Part shown: positions 17,384 to 25,613 of the stretch, one piece after another
Layout: the number at the start of each line of letters is the position of its first letter
How positions within the stretch are numbered: the stretch's first letter is position 1
NCBI GenBank assembly: GCA_903879715.1
Contig: CAIRMR010000113.1
Location: forward strand, 1-32,023
Direction of reading: 5' to 3'
Source: an uncultured Bacteroidales bacterium
GTDB lineage: Bacteria > Bacteroidota > Bacteroidia > Bacteroidales > UBA4417
DNA: 32,023 bases
The notes under the pieces: model-generated
The model's input: the letters and a program-made list of their open reading frames with translations, nothing else
Database searches by the model: none
Told to the model about the DNA's origin: nothing
Position numbers and translations under genes: made by a program

Positions 17384-18541
17384 CTATGCTTTCGTTCTGC
17401 GCGCAAATGCCAGGAAGAACAGGTAGGTTGCACATGCAACCAGAACGAACATTCCGGCTGTTAAACCTGCTTTGTCAGTGAGGAAACCGATGAGTGGGGG
17501 AATAACAGCCCCACCCGATACAGCCATGATCATCAGTCCTGAAATTTCATTGACCCGCAAAGGAAATTTCTCAACCGTCAATGAAAAGATCAATGGGAAA
17601 ATATTGGCTACACCCAGGCCAATGATAAAGATAACACCTATTGCCATCATCTGCCCGGGAACTACCAACAATGCAAGCACGGAAGCCAGGCCAAGCACGG
17701 ATGTCCACAAAAAGAATTTCCTCGATGATAAGCGGGTCAGCATCAGGGCACCGGCAAAAGTTCCCAGCATCTTTCCAAAGAAATATACACTCCTGCCTTT
17801 TTCAGCAAATTCCTGCGTAATACTGCCTTCAAACTTTCTAAGCAGGAATTGCCCTGAAACCGCATTGATCCCCACATCAATTCCTACCACAAGGAATATT
17901 CCCAGCACCATTAAAGCGATGTAGTTATTACCCAGCAAGCTCAGTGAAGAGGCAACGGTAGCCCTTTTTTCGGTGTTTTTCGTTTCTTCGATTTTTGAAA
18001 ATCCCAACCAGAGAACTGCCAGTACCGAGACTATGCCGAAAACAAGAAACATCAGTTTCCAGTCGCCATATTGATTGGCAAAATATGCAGCAACAAATGG
18101 TGCGATCATGGATCCCACCGCTTTTATAAATTGTGAAAAACTCAGGAAGCTGGATTTTTTATCCGAAGGCACAACATCCACCAGCAAGGGATTTGCTGAG
18201 ACCTGTACAATGGTGTTACCGATTCCTAATAAAGCGAAACCAAAGAAGATGGAAGCTTTCGAGTAAAAAAAGTAGGGGGCCAGCAAACCCATCGCTGTGA
18301 GAATCATTCCCAGGTTGAGGATATTTCGTTTACCGAAACGGTCCTGTAGCACGCCTACCGGCACTGAAAGGAAAAAGAACCAGATGAATACCGCAGACGG
18401 AATCAGTTGAGCCATGGTGTTGCTTAGGCCAAACTCCAGCTTAATGCGGTCAACGCCGATGCCTACGAGGTCACAGAAACTCATGACGAAAAACGACATG
18501 AACACGGGTAATACAAATACCAGACTTATTTTTTTTGTCAT
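17384..18541 (-). CDS. MFS sugar permease (FucP/GlcP-like)
   Basis: This is an inner-membrane sugar importer with about 12 hydrophobic helices over 385 residues. The loop between helices 2 and 3 carries VGVLQDRFGKRNILNLG, the MFS signature (D-R-x-G-[KR]-[RK]). The N-terminus with FVMSFCDLVGIGVDRI, and GLAVN-like helices such as VMSGGAVIPPLIGFLTDKAG, resemble the fucose/glucose/galactose permease group common in Bacteroidota. It lies between a ROK kinase (19-base gap) and a DUF5005-like protein (20-base gap). Its job is most likely to take up mannose released in the periplasm and pass it to the kinase. The exact sugar and the coupling ion are inference. Confidence 0.88.
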   Translation of the reverse strand: MTKKISLVFVLPVFMSFFVMSFCDLVGIGVDRIKLEFGLSNTMAQLIPSAVFIWFFFLSVPVGVLQDRFGKRNILNLGMILTAMGLLAPYFFYSKASIFFGFALLGIGNTIVQVSANPLLVDVVPSDKKSSFLSFSQFIKAVGSMIAPFVAAYFANQYGDWKLMFLVFGIVSVLAVLWLGFSKIEETKNTEKRATVASSLSLLGNNYIALMVLGIFLVVGIDVGINAVSGQFLLRKFEGSITQEFAEKGRSVYFFGKMLGTFAGALMLTRLSSRKFFLWTSVLGLASVLALLVVPGQMMAIGVIFIIGLGVANIFPLIFSLTVEKFPLRVNEISGLMIMAVSGGAVIPPLIGFLTDKAGLTAGMFVLVACATYLFFLAFARRTKA

Positions 18542-18560
18542 ATGATCAGGTTATTAGGGT

Positions 18561-19502
18561 TTACATTTTTTTTAAGAGATCTTTAACATGGATCCAATAA
18601 TCCTCCACGAGCAGGCGGGCGCCACCCATGATTGCAGCATCTTCTTTCAGATCCGAAAGCAAAACCTGCACCTTGAGATCATGATCCGCCAATGCCTTGA
18701 GCAGGAATTCCCCGAAAAGGTTGAAAGCTCCGGTGACATTACCCCCCATAACAATCACTTTCGCATCGAATTTTTTTATCCACGGAGCAAGAAAATGGCC
18801 CATGTTGGACCCATATTCTTCAAATAACTTAAGGGCAACGTGTTCACGATCGATCACATCAGCAATCTCTTTAACCCCGGATGCGACCTTTCCCGTTTTT
18901 TCGAAATAGTTTCGGATGAACCATCGTGTTGAAAAATAATCATCCGCAATTCCTTCTTTGAATGGAATATGCCACACACAGCCCATTTGAGGAACTGAAT
19001 CGCCTTCAGTTACAGGGATACCCCGGTCAACAAATGCCGAACCAAAACCGGTGCCCAAGGTAAGAGCTATCATCTTATCGTAATTCCCTGCCTTGCCCAC
19101 CCAGGCTTCGGCAATTGCGAAAGAAGTAGCATCATTGATATACCTGAAAGGAGTTTCTGCTTCCAGGTGCAGACGTTTCTTTAGTTGTTCGCTAATATTG
19201 ATTCCATAAAGACTGTCATATTTCTCAACCCTTTCGAATAAAGCTATTCCATTGGCATAGTCGAAAGGTCCTGGCATTGCGAAGCCAATTCCAGCAAGCC
19301 TGGTTTTATCAATTTCCGAGAGTGTCCCCATTAAGGCTTTACTCCATCCTTCAAGGATTTCATCGGCTCCGTCCTTATTATTGATTTTCTCCTCACGAGC
19401 GGTTCCAGGTATGATCAGGTGTGTCGACAAGTCAACGGCAGCGCTACAGATATGACTTCCGCCAATATCAACACCCAGGGCAATTTTAGAATAATTTGTC
19501 AT
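18561..19502 (-). CDS. ROK family sugar kinase, probable mannokinase
   Basis: This cytoplasmic ATP-dependent hexokinase of the ROK family would probably phosphorylate mannose to mannose-6-phosphate for the adjacent isomerase. Counting from the ATG at 19502, the ATP phosphate motif GVDIGGSH is at 10-17, the catalytic base is Asp124 in YINDATS, and a second phosphate loop TLGTGFGSA is at 148-156. I prefer this start because it places DIGG close to the N-terminus as in the family; a start at 19532 would overlap the isomerase gene. The usual ROK zinc signature CxCGxxGCxE is absent: the corresponding region reads PQMGCVWHIPFKEGIADDYF. This is a ROK variant without the zinc site. Glucose is another possible substrate. 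Confidence 0.85.
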   Translation of the reverse strand: MTNYSKIALGVDIGGSHICSAAVDLSTHLIIPGTAREEKINNKDGADEILEGWSKALMGTLSEIDKTRLAGIGFAMPGPFDYANGIALFERVEKYDSLYGINISEQLKKRLHLEAETPFRYINDATSFAIAEAWVGKAGNYDKMIALTLGTGFGSAFVDRGIPVTEGDSVPQMGCVWHIPFKEGIADDYFSTRWFIRNYFEKTGKVASGVKEIADVIDREHVALKLFEEYGSNMGHFLAPWIKKFDAKVIVMGGNVTGAFNLFGEFLLKALADHDLKVQVLLSDLKEDAAIMGGARLLVEDYWIHVKDLLKKM

Positions 19503-19524
19503 AAATCTGTTTTTAATCTGAATA

Positions 19525-21285
19525 TCAGGCATTCACCCTTACATAAGCTTTTACAGTTGCATATTCTTTTCCTTCCGATTCGCCGTAAGGTCTGATGGTA
19601 TATTCGCCCACGGTTGCCGGAACAATGAAAGTCTCAGCAAAGTGTACTACGAAAGGATCAAATGAACCCGCCGGGCTTTCAACAATAACTTCCTTACCTT
19701 CGACCAGGGCAAGCACATTAACTCCATCGTTTGTATTATGATGTACTTTTTCGGTAAACCAATGCCGTCTGGTTTCGATAAACTCAAGTTCATGAAGACC
19801 GGTTTTTTCTTCGCGCCATCCGTCCCCTTTACCTAATTCCTCTGTACGATTAACTAAATTATTATGAACCCAATTTTCAGTCCTGTCCCATTGGATGTTC
19901 TGAATGCCATGTTCGATATTGATCGGTCGTGGATTGCCATCCATACCAAGGCGGCCCCAGTCCCAGAGTTTAAATGTGAAAATATAAGGCGTGGCACTGA
20001 TTTCGAGCACCATGCACCCTTTCGCTGAACAATGAATTGTGCCGCCCGGAATTAAAAAATGATCATGTTTTTTGGCCGGCCAATTCTGAATATAGGCAGA
20101 AGCATCAAATTCAACAGTGCCGTTTTGTGCCTCCTTTAAGTCAGAAATCATTTGATCTGAATCAACGCCTTCTTGCAGTCCAAGGTAAACGCTGGCTTCA
20201 GCTTCAGCTTCGAGGATGTAATAACTTTCATCCTGAGTATAATTCATACCGAATTTTTCCTGTATATATTCGGTAAGCGGATGAACCTGTAGGCTTAAAT
20301 TGCCGCCACCGATGGTATCCAGAAAATCGAACCTGATCGGGAACTCATCGCCAAAACGCCCATAAACCGGAAGTCCCAGCAATTCAACAGGTTTTGTGAA
20401 AACAAGGTTTATGGAAGGAGTTTCGAACCTGTTTTCGCCGAATCGAAGGAAAAGGCTGTTTTCTTCCGGCACGCAATTAAAACACCAGGCATAATTTTCG
20501 ATACTTCTGTCCAGGTCGAAAGTTTTTTTCATCCATTGCCCGCCCCAGGGACCGGCATCGAAATAAGGAACCACGCTGAATGGCTGGTTAACGGCTTGTT
20601 TCATTCCTTCGGAAAAAGCATCAGCGGTTATCATAACCGGATGGTGAGCCACATTGGTATCCAGGATAAAATCCCAACTGTTCATGATTTCTTTTTTAAG
20701 CCGGTCGCAAACACGCCAATCTACAAAATAGGCCCGTTTGTACTGGCTTTCGAAACTCTCTTGGTAATTCGTAACCCCAAGGTTGGAAACTTCGTTGCGC
20801 CGCATCCTTTTCTGGATTTCCCAACGGGCCATATCGGCATAAACAAGCAAATCGGGGTCGGGATATACTTTTGCAGCTCCTGAACCGTAAATCAGAATTG
20901 TGCCCTTTTCAATAGCCTGGATTTTAGCTCTGAGCGCTTCAGTCTTTTCAGAATTCTGAAAATCACCGATCGAAAGCCGGGTGATAAAACCAAAAATCCT
21001 GTCGTCGGTTACATCTGGGAAAGTGATCTTCCTGATTTCATCTTCAGGCAGCAAGGCTTCGCTGGCATCAAAAACTGCATCAGCATCTAATTTCCTGATC
21101 AGGGAATTGAAAATTTCGGACTCATTTAAACCCTGGTAATATTCAATTGCAATAACTTTTTTCGGATTCGTATTCTTAAATATTTCGTTATTCAATTGAA
21201 TGACAATACTATCCCACCCGGCAAAACAGCCTGCATCTTTTCCCTTTATCTTAACTTCCGGGTGTATATTATAATTAGAAATCAA
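19525..21285 (-). CDS. manA: Class I mannose-6-phosphate isomerase with extra N-terminal domain
   Basis: It interconverts mannose-6-phosphate and fructose-6-phosphate. The catalytic part (about 245-586) shows the type I zinc site: Gln333 and His335 in SLQVHP, Glu353 in QDESYYIL and His418 in GGTIHCS. The protein is 586 residues, much longer than the roughly 320-390 of classical ManA. Residues 1-240 form an extra domain with no Walker A motif but with features recalling nucleoside kinases (GTILIYGSGAAKVYPDPDLL, then WEIQKRMRR and VDWRVCDRLKKE). The start codon is TTG; the frame is open upstream to the end of GH92 without any ATG, and the next internal Met is 152, so TTG is the best choice. It lies directly upstream of the ROK kinase. 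Confidence 0.88.
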   Translation of the reverse strand: MISNYNIHPEVKIKGKDAGCFAGWDSIVIQLNNEIFKNTNPKKVIAIEYYQGLNESEIFNSLIRKLDADAVFDASEALLPEDEIRKITFPDVTDDRIFGFITRLSIGDFQNSEKTEALRAKIQAIEKGTILIYGSGAAKVYPDPDLLVYADMARWEIQKRMRRNEVSNLGVTNYQESFESQYKRAYFVDWRVCDRLKKEIMNSWDFILDTNVAHHPVMITADAFSEGMKQAVNQPFSVVPYFDAGPWGGQWMKKTFDLDRSIENYAWCFNCVPEENSLFLRFGENRFETPSINLVFTKPVELLGLPVYGRFGDEFPIRFDFLDTIGGGNLSLQVHPLTEYIQEKFGMNYTQDESYYILEAEAEASVYLGLQEGVDSDQMISDLKEAQNGTVEFDASAYIQNWPAKKHDHFLIPGGTIHCSAKGCMVLEISATPYIFTFKLWDWGRLGMDGNPRPINIEHGIQNIQWDRTENWVHNNLVNRTEELGKGDGWREEKTGLHELEFIETRRHWFTEKVHHNTNDGVNVLALVEGKEVIVESPAGSFDPFVVHFAETFIVPATVGEYTIRPYGESEGKEYATVKAYVRVNA

Positions 21286-21361
21286 ATTGTATCTTTTAAA
21301 AAATGAGCGAAAAATTTTCCTGTGAAAATAATTGACAAAATTCGCTTTAATTATCTTGTCA

Positions 21362-24094
21362 TCACTTCACAACCGGAGGTAAATTTGCAATACCCCAGTT
21401 TTTATTTGGTAGTTTTCCAAGCCATATTTCGAGTATTCCTCCTTTTGCAAAATCTTCGTGAGTAAACCAGAAATCATTCAGTTCTTTGCCATTTAGCAGA
21501 GCTTTCTGAATGTAGGTATTCTCCTTCGAATTGTCGTGGGTAAGTATGTTAAACGTCTTACCACTATAATAGTCAGAATCAAGTTTAATCGTGATGCTAT
21601 CATATATCGGGCTGGTAATTTCGTAAACCGGCGTCACGGAAGCATTACCCTGCAAACTGAATAATCCTATCGACATCAATGCGCTCAAAGCTCCCATCTG
21701 CCCCTGGTCCTCGTCGTGGCCGCCATACCCCAGGTCCGGAGTTATTCCGCTGTAAGCCTGCTCCTTTACCCTGCGAACCCAATACTGTGTAAGCCAGGGT
21801 TTGCCTGCATAATTAAACACATGAGCATTTGATAAACCGGGCTGGTTACCATAGCTTACATACCCATCGTTGTAATCAAAAACAAAATCCTGTGGCGCGG
21901 CTTTTTCAAATGCATAATTCAGTTTTTCGCAAAGTTTGTCGTTGCCGCCCATTAATGCTGCCAAACCTGGAATATCGTGCGAAACTCCCCATGTAGCTTG
22001 CCAGGCGTTGGCTTCAATCCAGCCGGCACCGCTCAAGGGATCGTTGTGAGTAAATTTCCCGGCGCTGTCTTTTGGAAACAGCAGGTTTTGTTCCGGATTG
22101 AAACAAGTTTTCCATCCCTGCGCCCGTTTCGAGAAATAAGTAAAATCCTTCTTTTTGCCCAGTTTGTAAGCCATCTGCGCAACAGCCCAATCCTGGAAAG
22201 CGGCTTCGATGGTTATTCCGGCATTGTCTTTCCACCAGCCATGCTTGATATAAAATGATATATCTTCTTTGCTTCCAAGCATTCCGCCTGGCATCTGGTT
22301 TCGTTTCACTACATCAAAGGCATGGTTCACATCCACTTTTGTGAGCAATCCTTTTTGGAAAGTACCGGCTATAAGATTCGCTGTTGGGTCGCTGGTCATG
22401 ATATACGAATAACCACCGCCCGATGGACCACGTGGTAAAAGCCCGCCGTTGTCGGCATACTGAATCATGGATGAAGATAATTCATCCTGTACTTCAGGCC
22501 AGCCCAATCCCCACAAAATATTCAGGTTCCATTGCGACAACCAGAAAGCATCGGAATTGTACATATTATATTTCAGCTTGCCATTAGCGTCTTTCGGAAG
22601 CTGTTTCACCTTAAAAATGGCATCGGTAAAATTGCCTTCCCTTACACCGGTGGTTCTGTCGGGATAATCGCCTGAAACATCATTTATTTTCTGACGGCCG
22701 AGCAAAACATGCCATAAGTCGGTGTAAAACTTGATTTTCTGACCCGGTTCTCCACCCTTAATGTCAATCTTCCCAAGCCATTCATTCCAAACCTGCCGGG
22801 TTTCATTCCGTACCGCCTCAAAATCCCAGGAAGAGCATTCGGCAGCGAGATTTTTTCTTGCATTATCAATGCTGGTATACGAAATTGCGACTTTCATTTG
22901 AATTTTATCCCCGGATTTCACGTCGTACTTTGCAGAAACACCAGTGCCATCACCGTTAAGTTCTGAAATATTGGTCAGTAAGTTTGTTCCTTTCCAGCCA
23001 TCCAGTGATTTGCATGCCTTATCAAATTGTATGACGAAATAGACTTTTACATCTTTCGGTCCGCCCCAGTAGCGCTTAACAGAACTAAAGGATCCTTCAA
23101 ATTCTTTATCGTTTACCTTTTTAACACCGGCATTTGCCATGGTGCTATTGCCCATGTATCCGCCAAGGTTCACCAGGATTTGTGCAGGCATGTCCTGAAT
23201 GTAACGGAAACGATAAAAACTTACCCTTTCAGTAGCCGTTAGTTCCACCCACGCTTTAGGTTGTTTCAGGTAAAGGCGCTGATAACCAGGCTGTACAATC
23301 TCATCATCATGGCTGAATTCCGATTTCCATGCATTTTCGCCGCCGGTTGGATTAACGGTATTATTTGCCGGCATTATTTCAATCCCCGACATCATCCAGG
23401 CATGGATATTCCCAAATCCTAAAACTTCCTTTTCGTTATAATTATACCCTCCGCCATTCTGGTTTTTGTTCCTTGTATGTGGCGCCGCGCCTACCATTCC
23501 GAAAGGTGTGGAGCCGGTTATAAAGAAAAAATAGCGTCCCCGGTTTGTTTCAATATATGGATCGACCCAACCCACATAATCAGTTTTTACGCTACGGGCA
23601 GGATATACTTCAATTTCAGAAAATCCGAGGTCTCTTCCTGTTCCATCAATAGTTTCGAAACGGACTGAGGTAACATTTTTTGTTTCAAACGCAACCAGTT
23701 TGACGGATCCGTCATTCGGGATTTCATTAACCCATACAACACTTCCATCGCTGAAAATAAGCCGTCCGCTTGCTATATGGTTATTGAGTGCCGGCCTGTC
23801 GAACAGGAGTATTTTATCTATGGCTTGTGGCTGGCTCCAATCCAGTTGAATCCATGGAAAACGGATATAACCCCAATCGGTGGTATCACCTTCGCAGGCC
23901 CATTCTCCTTTATTGGAAACTCCGATTATGCCGTCTTTAACATTGTCGGCTTTAAACTGACTATTTAATGAAGAAGATGCGGTGACCTTCGCAAGCACAG
24001 CAATATTGTCTGTTCCGGCTAAAGCATACAGATTTACTATAGTCAGGGCTACCAGTATTCCAATTTGTTTTATTCTCTTTATCACAATTTTCAC
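21362..24094 (-). CDS. GH92 enzyme with discoidin-like N-terminal domain; catalytic Glu replaced by Gln
   Basis: This is a secreted GH92 alpha-mannosidase of 910 residues. A signal peptide covers about 1-26. Residues 28-166 look like an F5/8-type discoidin domain (VTASSSLNSQFKADNVKDG, then WIQLDWSQPQAIDKILLFDR). The GH92 domain follows from about 172: VDPYIETNRGRYFF, GSTPFGMVG, LSQWNLNILW and GHDEDQGQMG (792-801). Where the other GH92 in the window has GNEPGHH, this one has GNQPGLSNAH, with Gln751 (codon 21842-21844) in place of the catalytic-acid Glu. In a characterised GH92 this Glu-to-Gln change goes with cleavage of mannose-1-phosphodiesters, so phosphomannan uncapping is a plausible role. 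The start is GTG; an in-frame stop lies two codons upstream. Confidence 0.92.
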   Translation of the reverse strand: MKIVIKRIKQIGILVALTIVNLYALAGTDNIAVLAKVTASSSLNSQFKADNVKDGIIGVSNKGEWACEGDTTDWGYIRFPWIQLDWSQPQAIDKILLFDRPALNNHIASGRLIFSDGSVVWVNEIPNDGSVKLVAFETKNVTSVRFETIDGTGRDLGFSEIEVYPARSVKTDYVGWVDPYIETNRGRYFFFITGSTPFGMVGAAPHTRNKNQNGGGYNYNEKEVLGFGNIHAWMMSGIEIMPANNTVNPTGGENAWKSEFSHDDEIVQPGYQRLYLKQPKAWVELTATERVSFYRFRYIQDMPAQILVNLGGYMGNSTMANAGVKKVNDKEFEGSFSSVKRYWGGPKDVKVYFVIQFDKACKSLDGWKGTNLLTNISELNGDGTGVSAKYDVKSGDKIQMKVAISYTSIDNARKNLAAECSSWDFEAVRNETRQVWNEWLGKIDIKGGEPGQKIKFYTDLWHVLLGRQKINDVSGDYPDRTTGVREGNFTDAIFKVKQLPKDANGKLKYNMYNSDAFWLSQWNLNILWGLGWPEVQDELSSSMIQYADNGGLLPRGPSGGGYSYIMTSDPTANLIAGTFQKGLLTKVDVNHAFDVVKRNQMPGGMLGSKEDISFYIKHGWWKDNAGITIEAAFQDWAVAQMAYKLGKKKDFTYFSKRAQGWKTCFNPEQNLLFPKDSAGKFTHNDPLSGAGWIEANAWQATWGVSHDIPGLAALMGGNDKLCEKLNYAFEKAAPQDFVFDYNDGYVSYGNQPGLSNAHVFNYAGKPWLTQYWVRRVKEQAYSGITPDLGYGGHDEDQGQMGALSALMSIGLFSLQGNASVTPVYEITSPIYDSITIKLDSDYYSGKTFNILTHDNSKENTYIQKALLNGKELNDFWFTHEDFAKGGILEIWLGKLPNKNWGIANLPPVVK

Positions 24095-24140
24095 AGTTTA
24101 GTAAGGATATCAGAACACAAATAGTTAGTAAAATCAGTTT

Positions 24141-25586
24141 CTAGTACCCTTCATTTTGCTTCAGGTTCTTATTGTTGTCCAGTTCGCGTTGCGGAATGGG
24201 GAAAACGTAATTAATCGAAGTTGGATTTGATATGTCGCCTTTGGCTCTTTTTACGCTTTCAATGAGGGTTCCGGTTCTTACCAGGTCGTACCAGCGGTGG
24301 CCTTCGCTAACAAATTCGTGACGGCGTTCGTTGAGAACAGCTTTTTTAAATGCATCGTGGTCCAATCCGGCAAGATCAGGAAGAATTCCGGTTTTTCCAT
24401 TCCGTGCACGGGCCCGTACCAGGTTTACGGCAGTATATGCTTCTGCAGTCGGACCCGAATTTGCTTCGTTAAGTGCCTCGGCATACATCAACAGGATTTC
24501 TGAAAAGCGCATTACAAAAAAGTCGGCACCTGACTGAGTAGTAGCTGAAGGTTTATATGCATCCTGATCCCAGTATTTCCAGATATGTGGCTCAAAAGTA
24601 TAAAACCAGTAACTGCTGAAGAATGTCACATCCTTCCGGTGGTCGCCCGTTTCGAAACTATTCAGAAGGTCGGTGGTTGGCAACATGGTCTCGGTTCCGG
24701 CTGCGAACAATCCCGGTATCGACGGAAGCCCGGCTATTACCATCTGGGAATTTTCAGAATTGGCTTTCTTATAGAATTGTACTTCAAACACCGATTCTTT
24801 CCCGTTTTTATTTACTTCCTTGAAATTGCTGATATAATCTGCGTTAAGGCTGTATTGCTTCGAATCTATAACCTTGGAGGCATAAAGACTTGCATTTGCC
24901 CAGTCATTCGTAGTAAGGTAAACTTTTGAAAGCAATCCCCATGCTGCGCCCCTGCTGGCTCTTCCTTTATCATTCGCGTTCGTATATTTTAAGGGAAGTC
25001 TTTCTGCAGCCATAGTAAGATCCTCAATAATCCGGGCGTAAACAGCGCTAACAGGCGATTTGGCCAGATAAATTTCTTCATCTGTTAAACTTGCGGAAAC
25101 AGGCACGGTAATAATTGGAACTTCCCCGAATAACCTCACCAGGTTGAAGTAAAACACACCTCTTAAAAACCTTGCCTCTCCCACGGCCCGTTCCCTGATT
25201 GCGGAATCCATATTAATAGCAGGCACTTTCTCCAGAACAACATTTGCCCGGCTGATTCCCAGGTAAGAACTTTGCCAGATTCCGGCCAGGTAATTATTAG
25301 AGGGTTGTATATTGTATGTAGTGAACTGATGCAGGTTTGGATCATCCAGTGTAGGCCTTGCATTGCAGTCGTCGGAACTGATGTCCTGTAACAGCCAGAG
25401 CGTATTCGAATACTGATTAACAGTGCCAAGCACATCGTACACGGTATTCACAGCGTTTAAAGCATCCTCTTCGGTCTGGTAGAAATTGTCGTAATAAATC
25501 TGGTGTGGTGTAAGTTCTAGTTCCTTTGAACAGGAAATGACTATCACCAGTAAGAGTAAGGTTGGTATTATAAATATCTTTTTCAT
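24141..25586 (-). CDS. SusD/RagB family surface glycan-binding lipoprotein
   Basis: This outer-membrane lipoprotein forms the lid of the SusC transporter and binds the glycan. The lipobox ends at Cys19 (VIVISC). SusD landmarks follow: SAYNTVYD-like DALNAVNTVYDVLG near residue 45, then EARFLRGVFYFNLVRLFGEVP (about 135-155) in the tetratricopeptide-like N-terminal part, and the C-terminal signature NERRHEFVSEGHRWYDLVRTG. The length of 481 residues is normal. It starts 27 bases after susC and is followed 46 bases later by GH92, so the three form the core of the PUL. The ligand is probably a mannose-rich glycan, judged only from the neighbours. Confidence 0.95.
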   Translation of the reverse strand: MKKIFIIPTLLLLVIVISCSKELELTPHQIYYDNFYQTEEDALNAVNTVYDVLGTVNQYSNTLWLLQDISSDDCNARPTLDDPNLHQFTTYNIQPSNNYLAGIWQSSYLGISRANVVLEKVPAINMDSAIRERAVGEARFLRGVFYFNLVRLFGEVPIITVPVSASLTDEEIYLAKSPVSAVYARIIEDLTMAAERLPLKYTNANDKGRASRGAAWGLLSKVYLTTNDWANASLYASKVIDSKQYSLNADYISNFKEVNKNGKESVFEVQFYKKANSENSQMVIAGLPSIPGLFAAGTETMLPTTDLLNSFETGDHRKDVTFFSSYWFYTFEPHIWKYWDQDAYKPSATTQSGADFFVMRFSEILLMYAEALNEANSGPTAEAYTAVNLVRARARNGKTGILPDLAGLDHDAFKKAVLNERRHEFVSEGHRWYDLVRTGTLIESVKRAKGDISNPTSINYVFPIPQRELDNNKNLKQNEGY

Positions 25587-25613
25587 GATCTTCGGTTTTG
25601 AAATTTCTGGTTA

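Noticed and set aside
17472-17924. Plus-strand ORF of 150 codons opposite the MFS permease
   Set aside because: It is antisense to a clear 12-helix permease, and its composition (rich in Pro, Ser, Thr and Ile) is what complementing hydrophobic codons produces.
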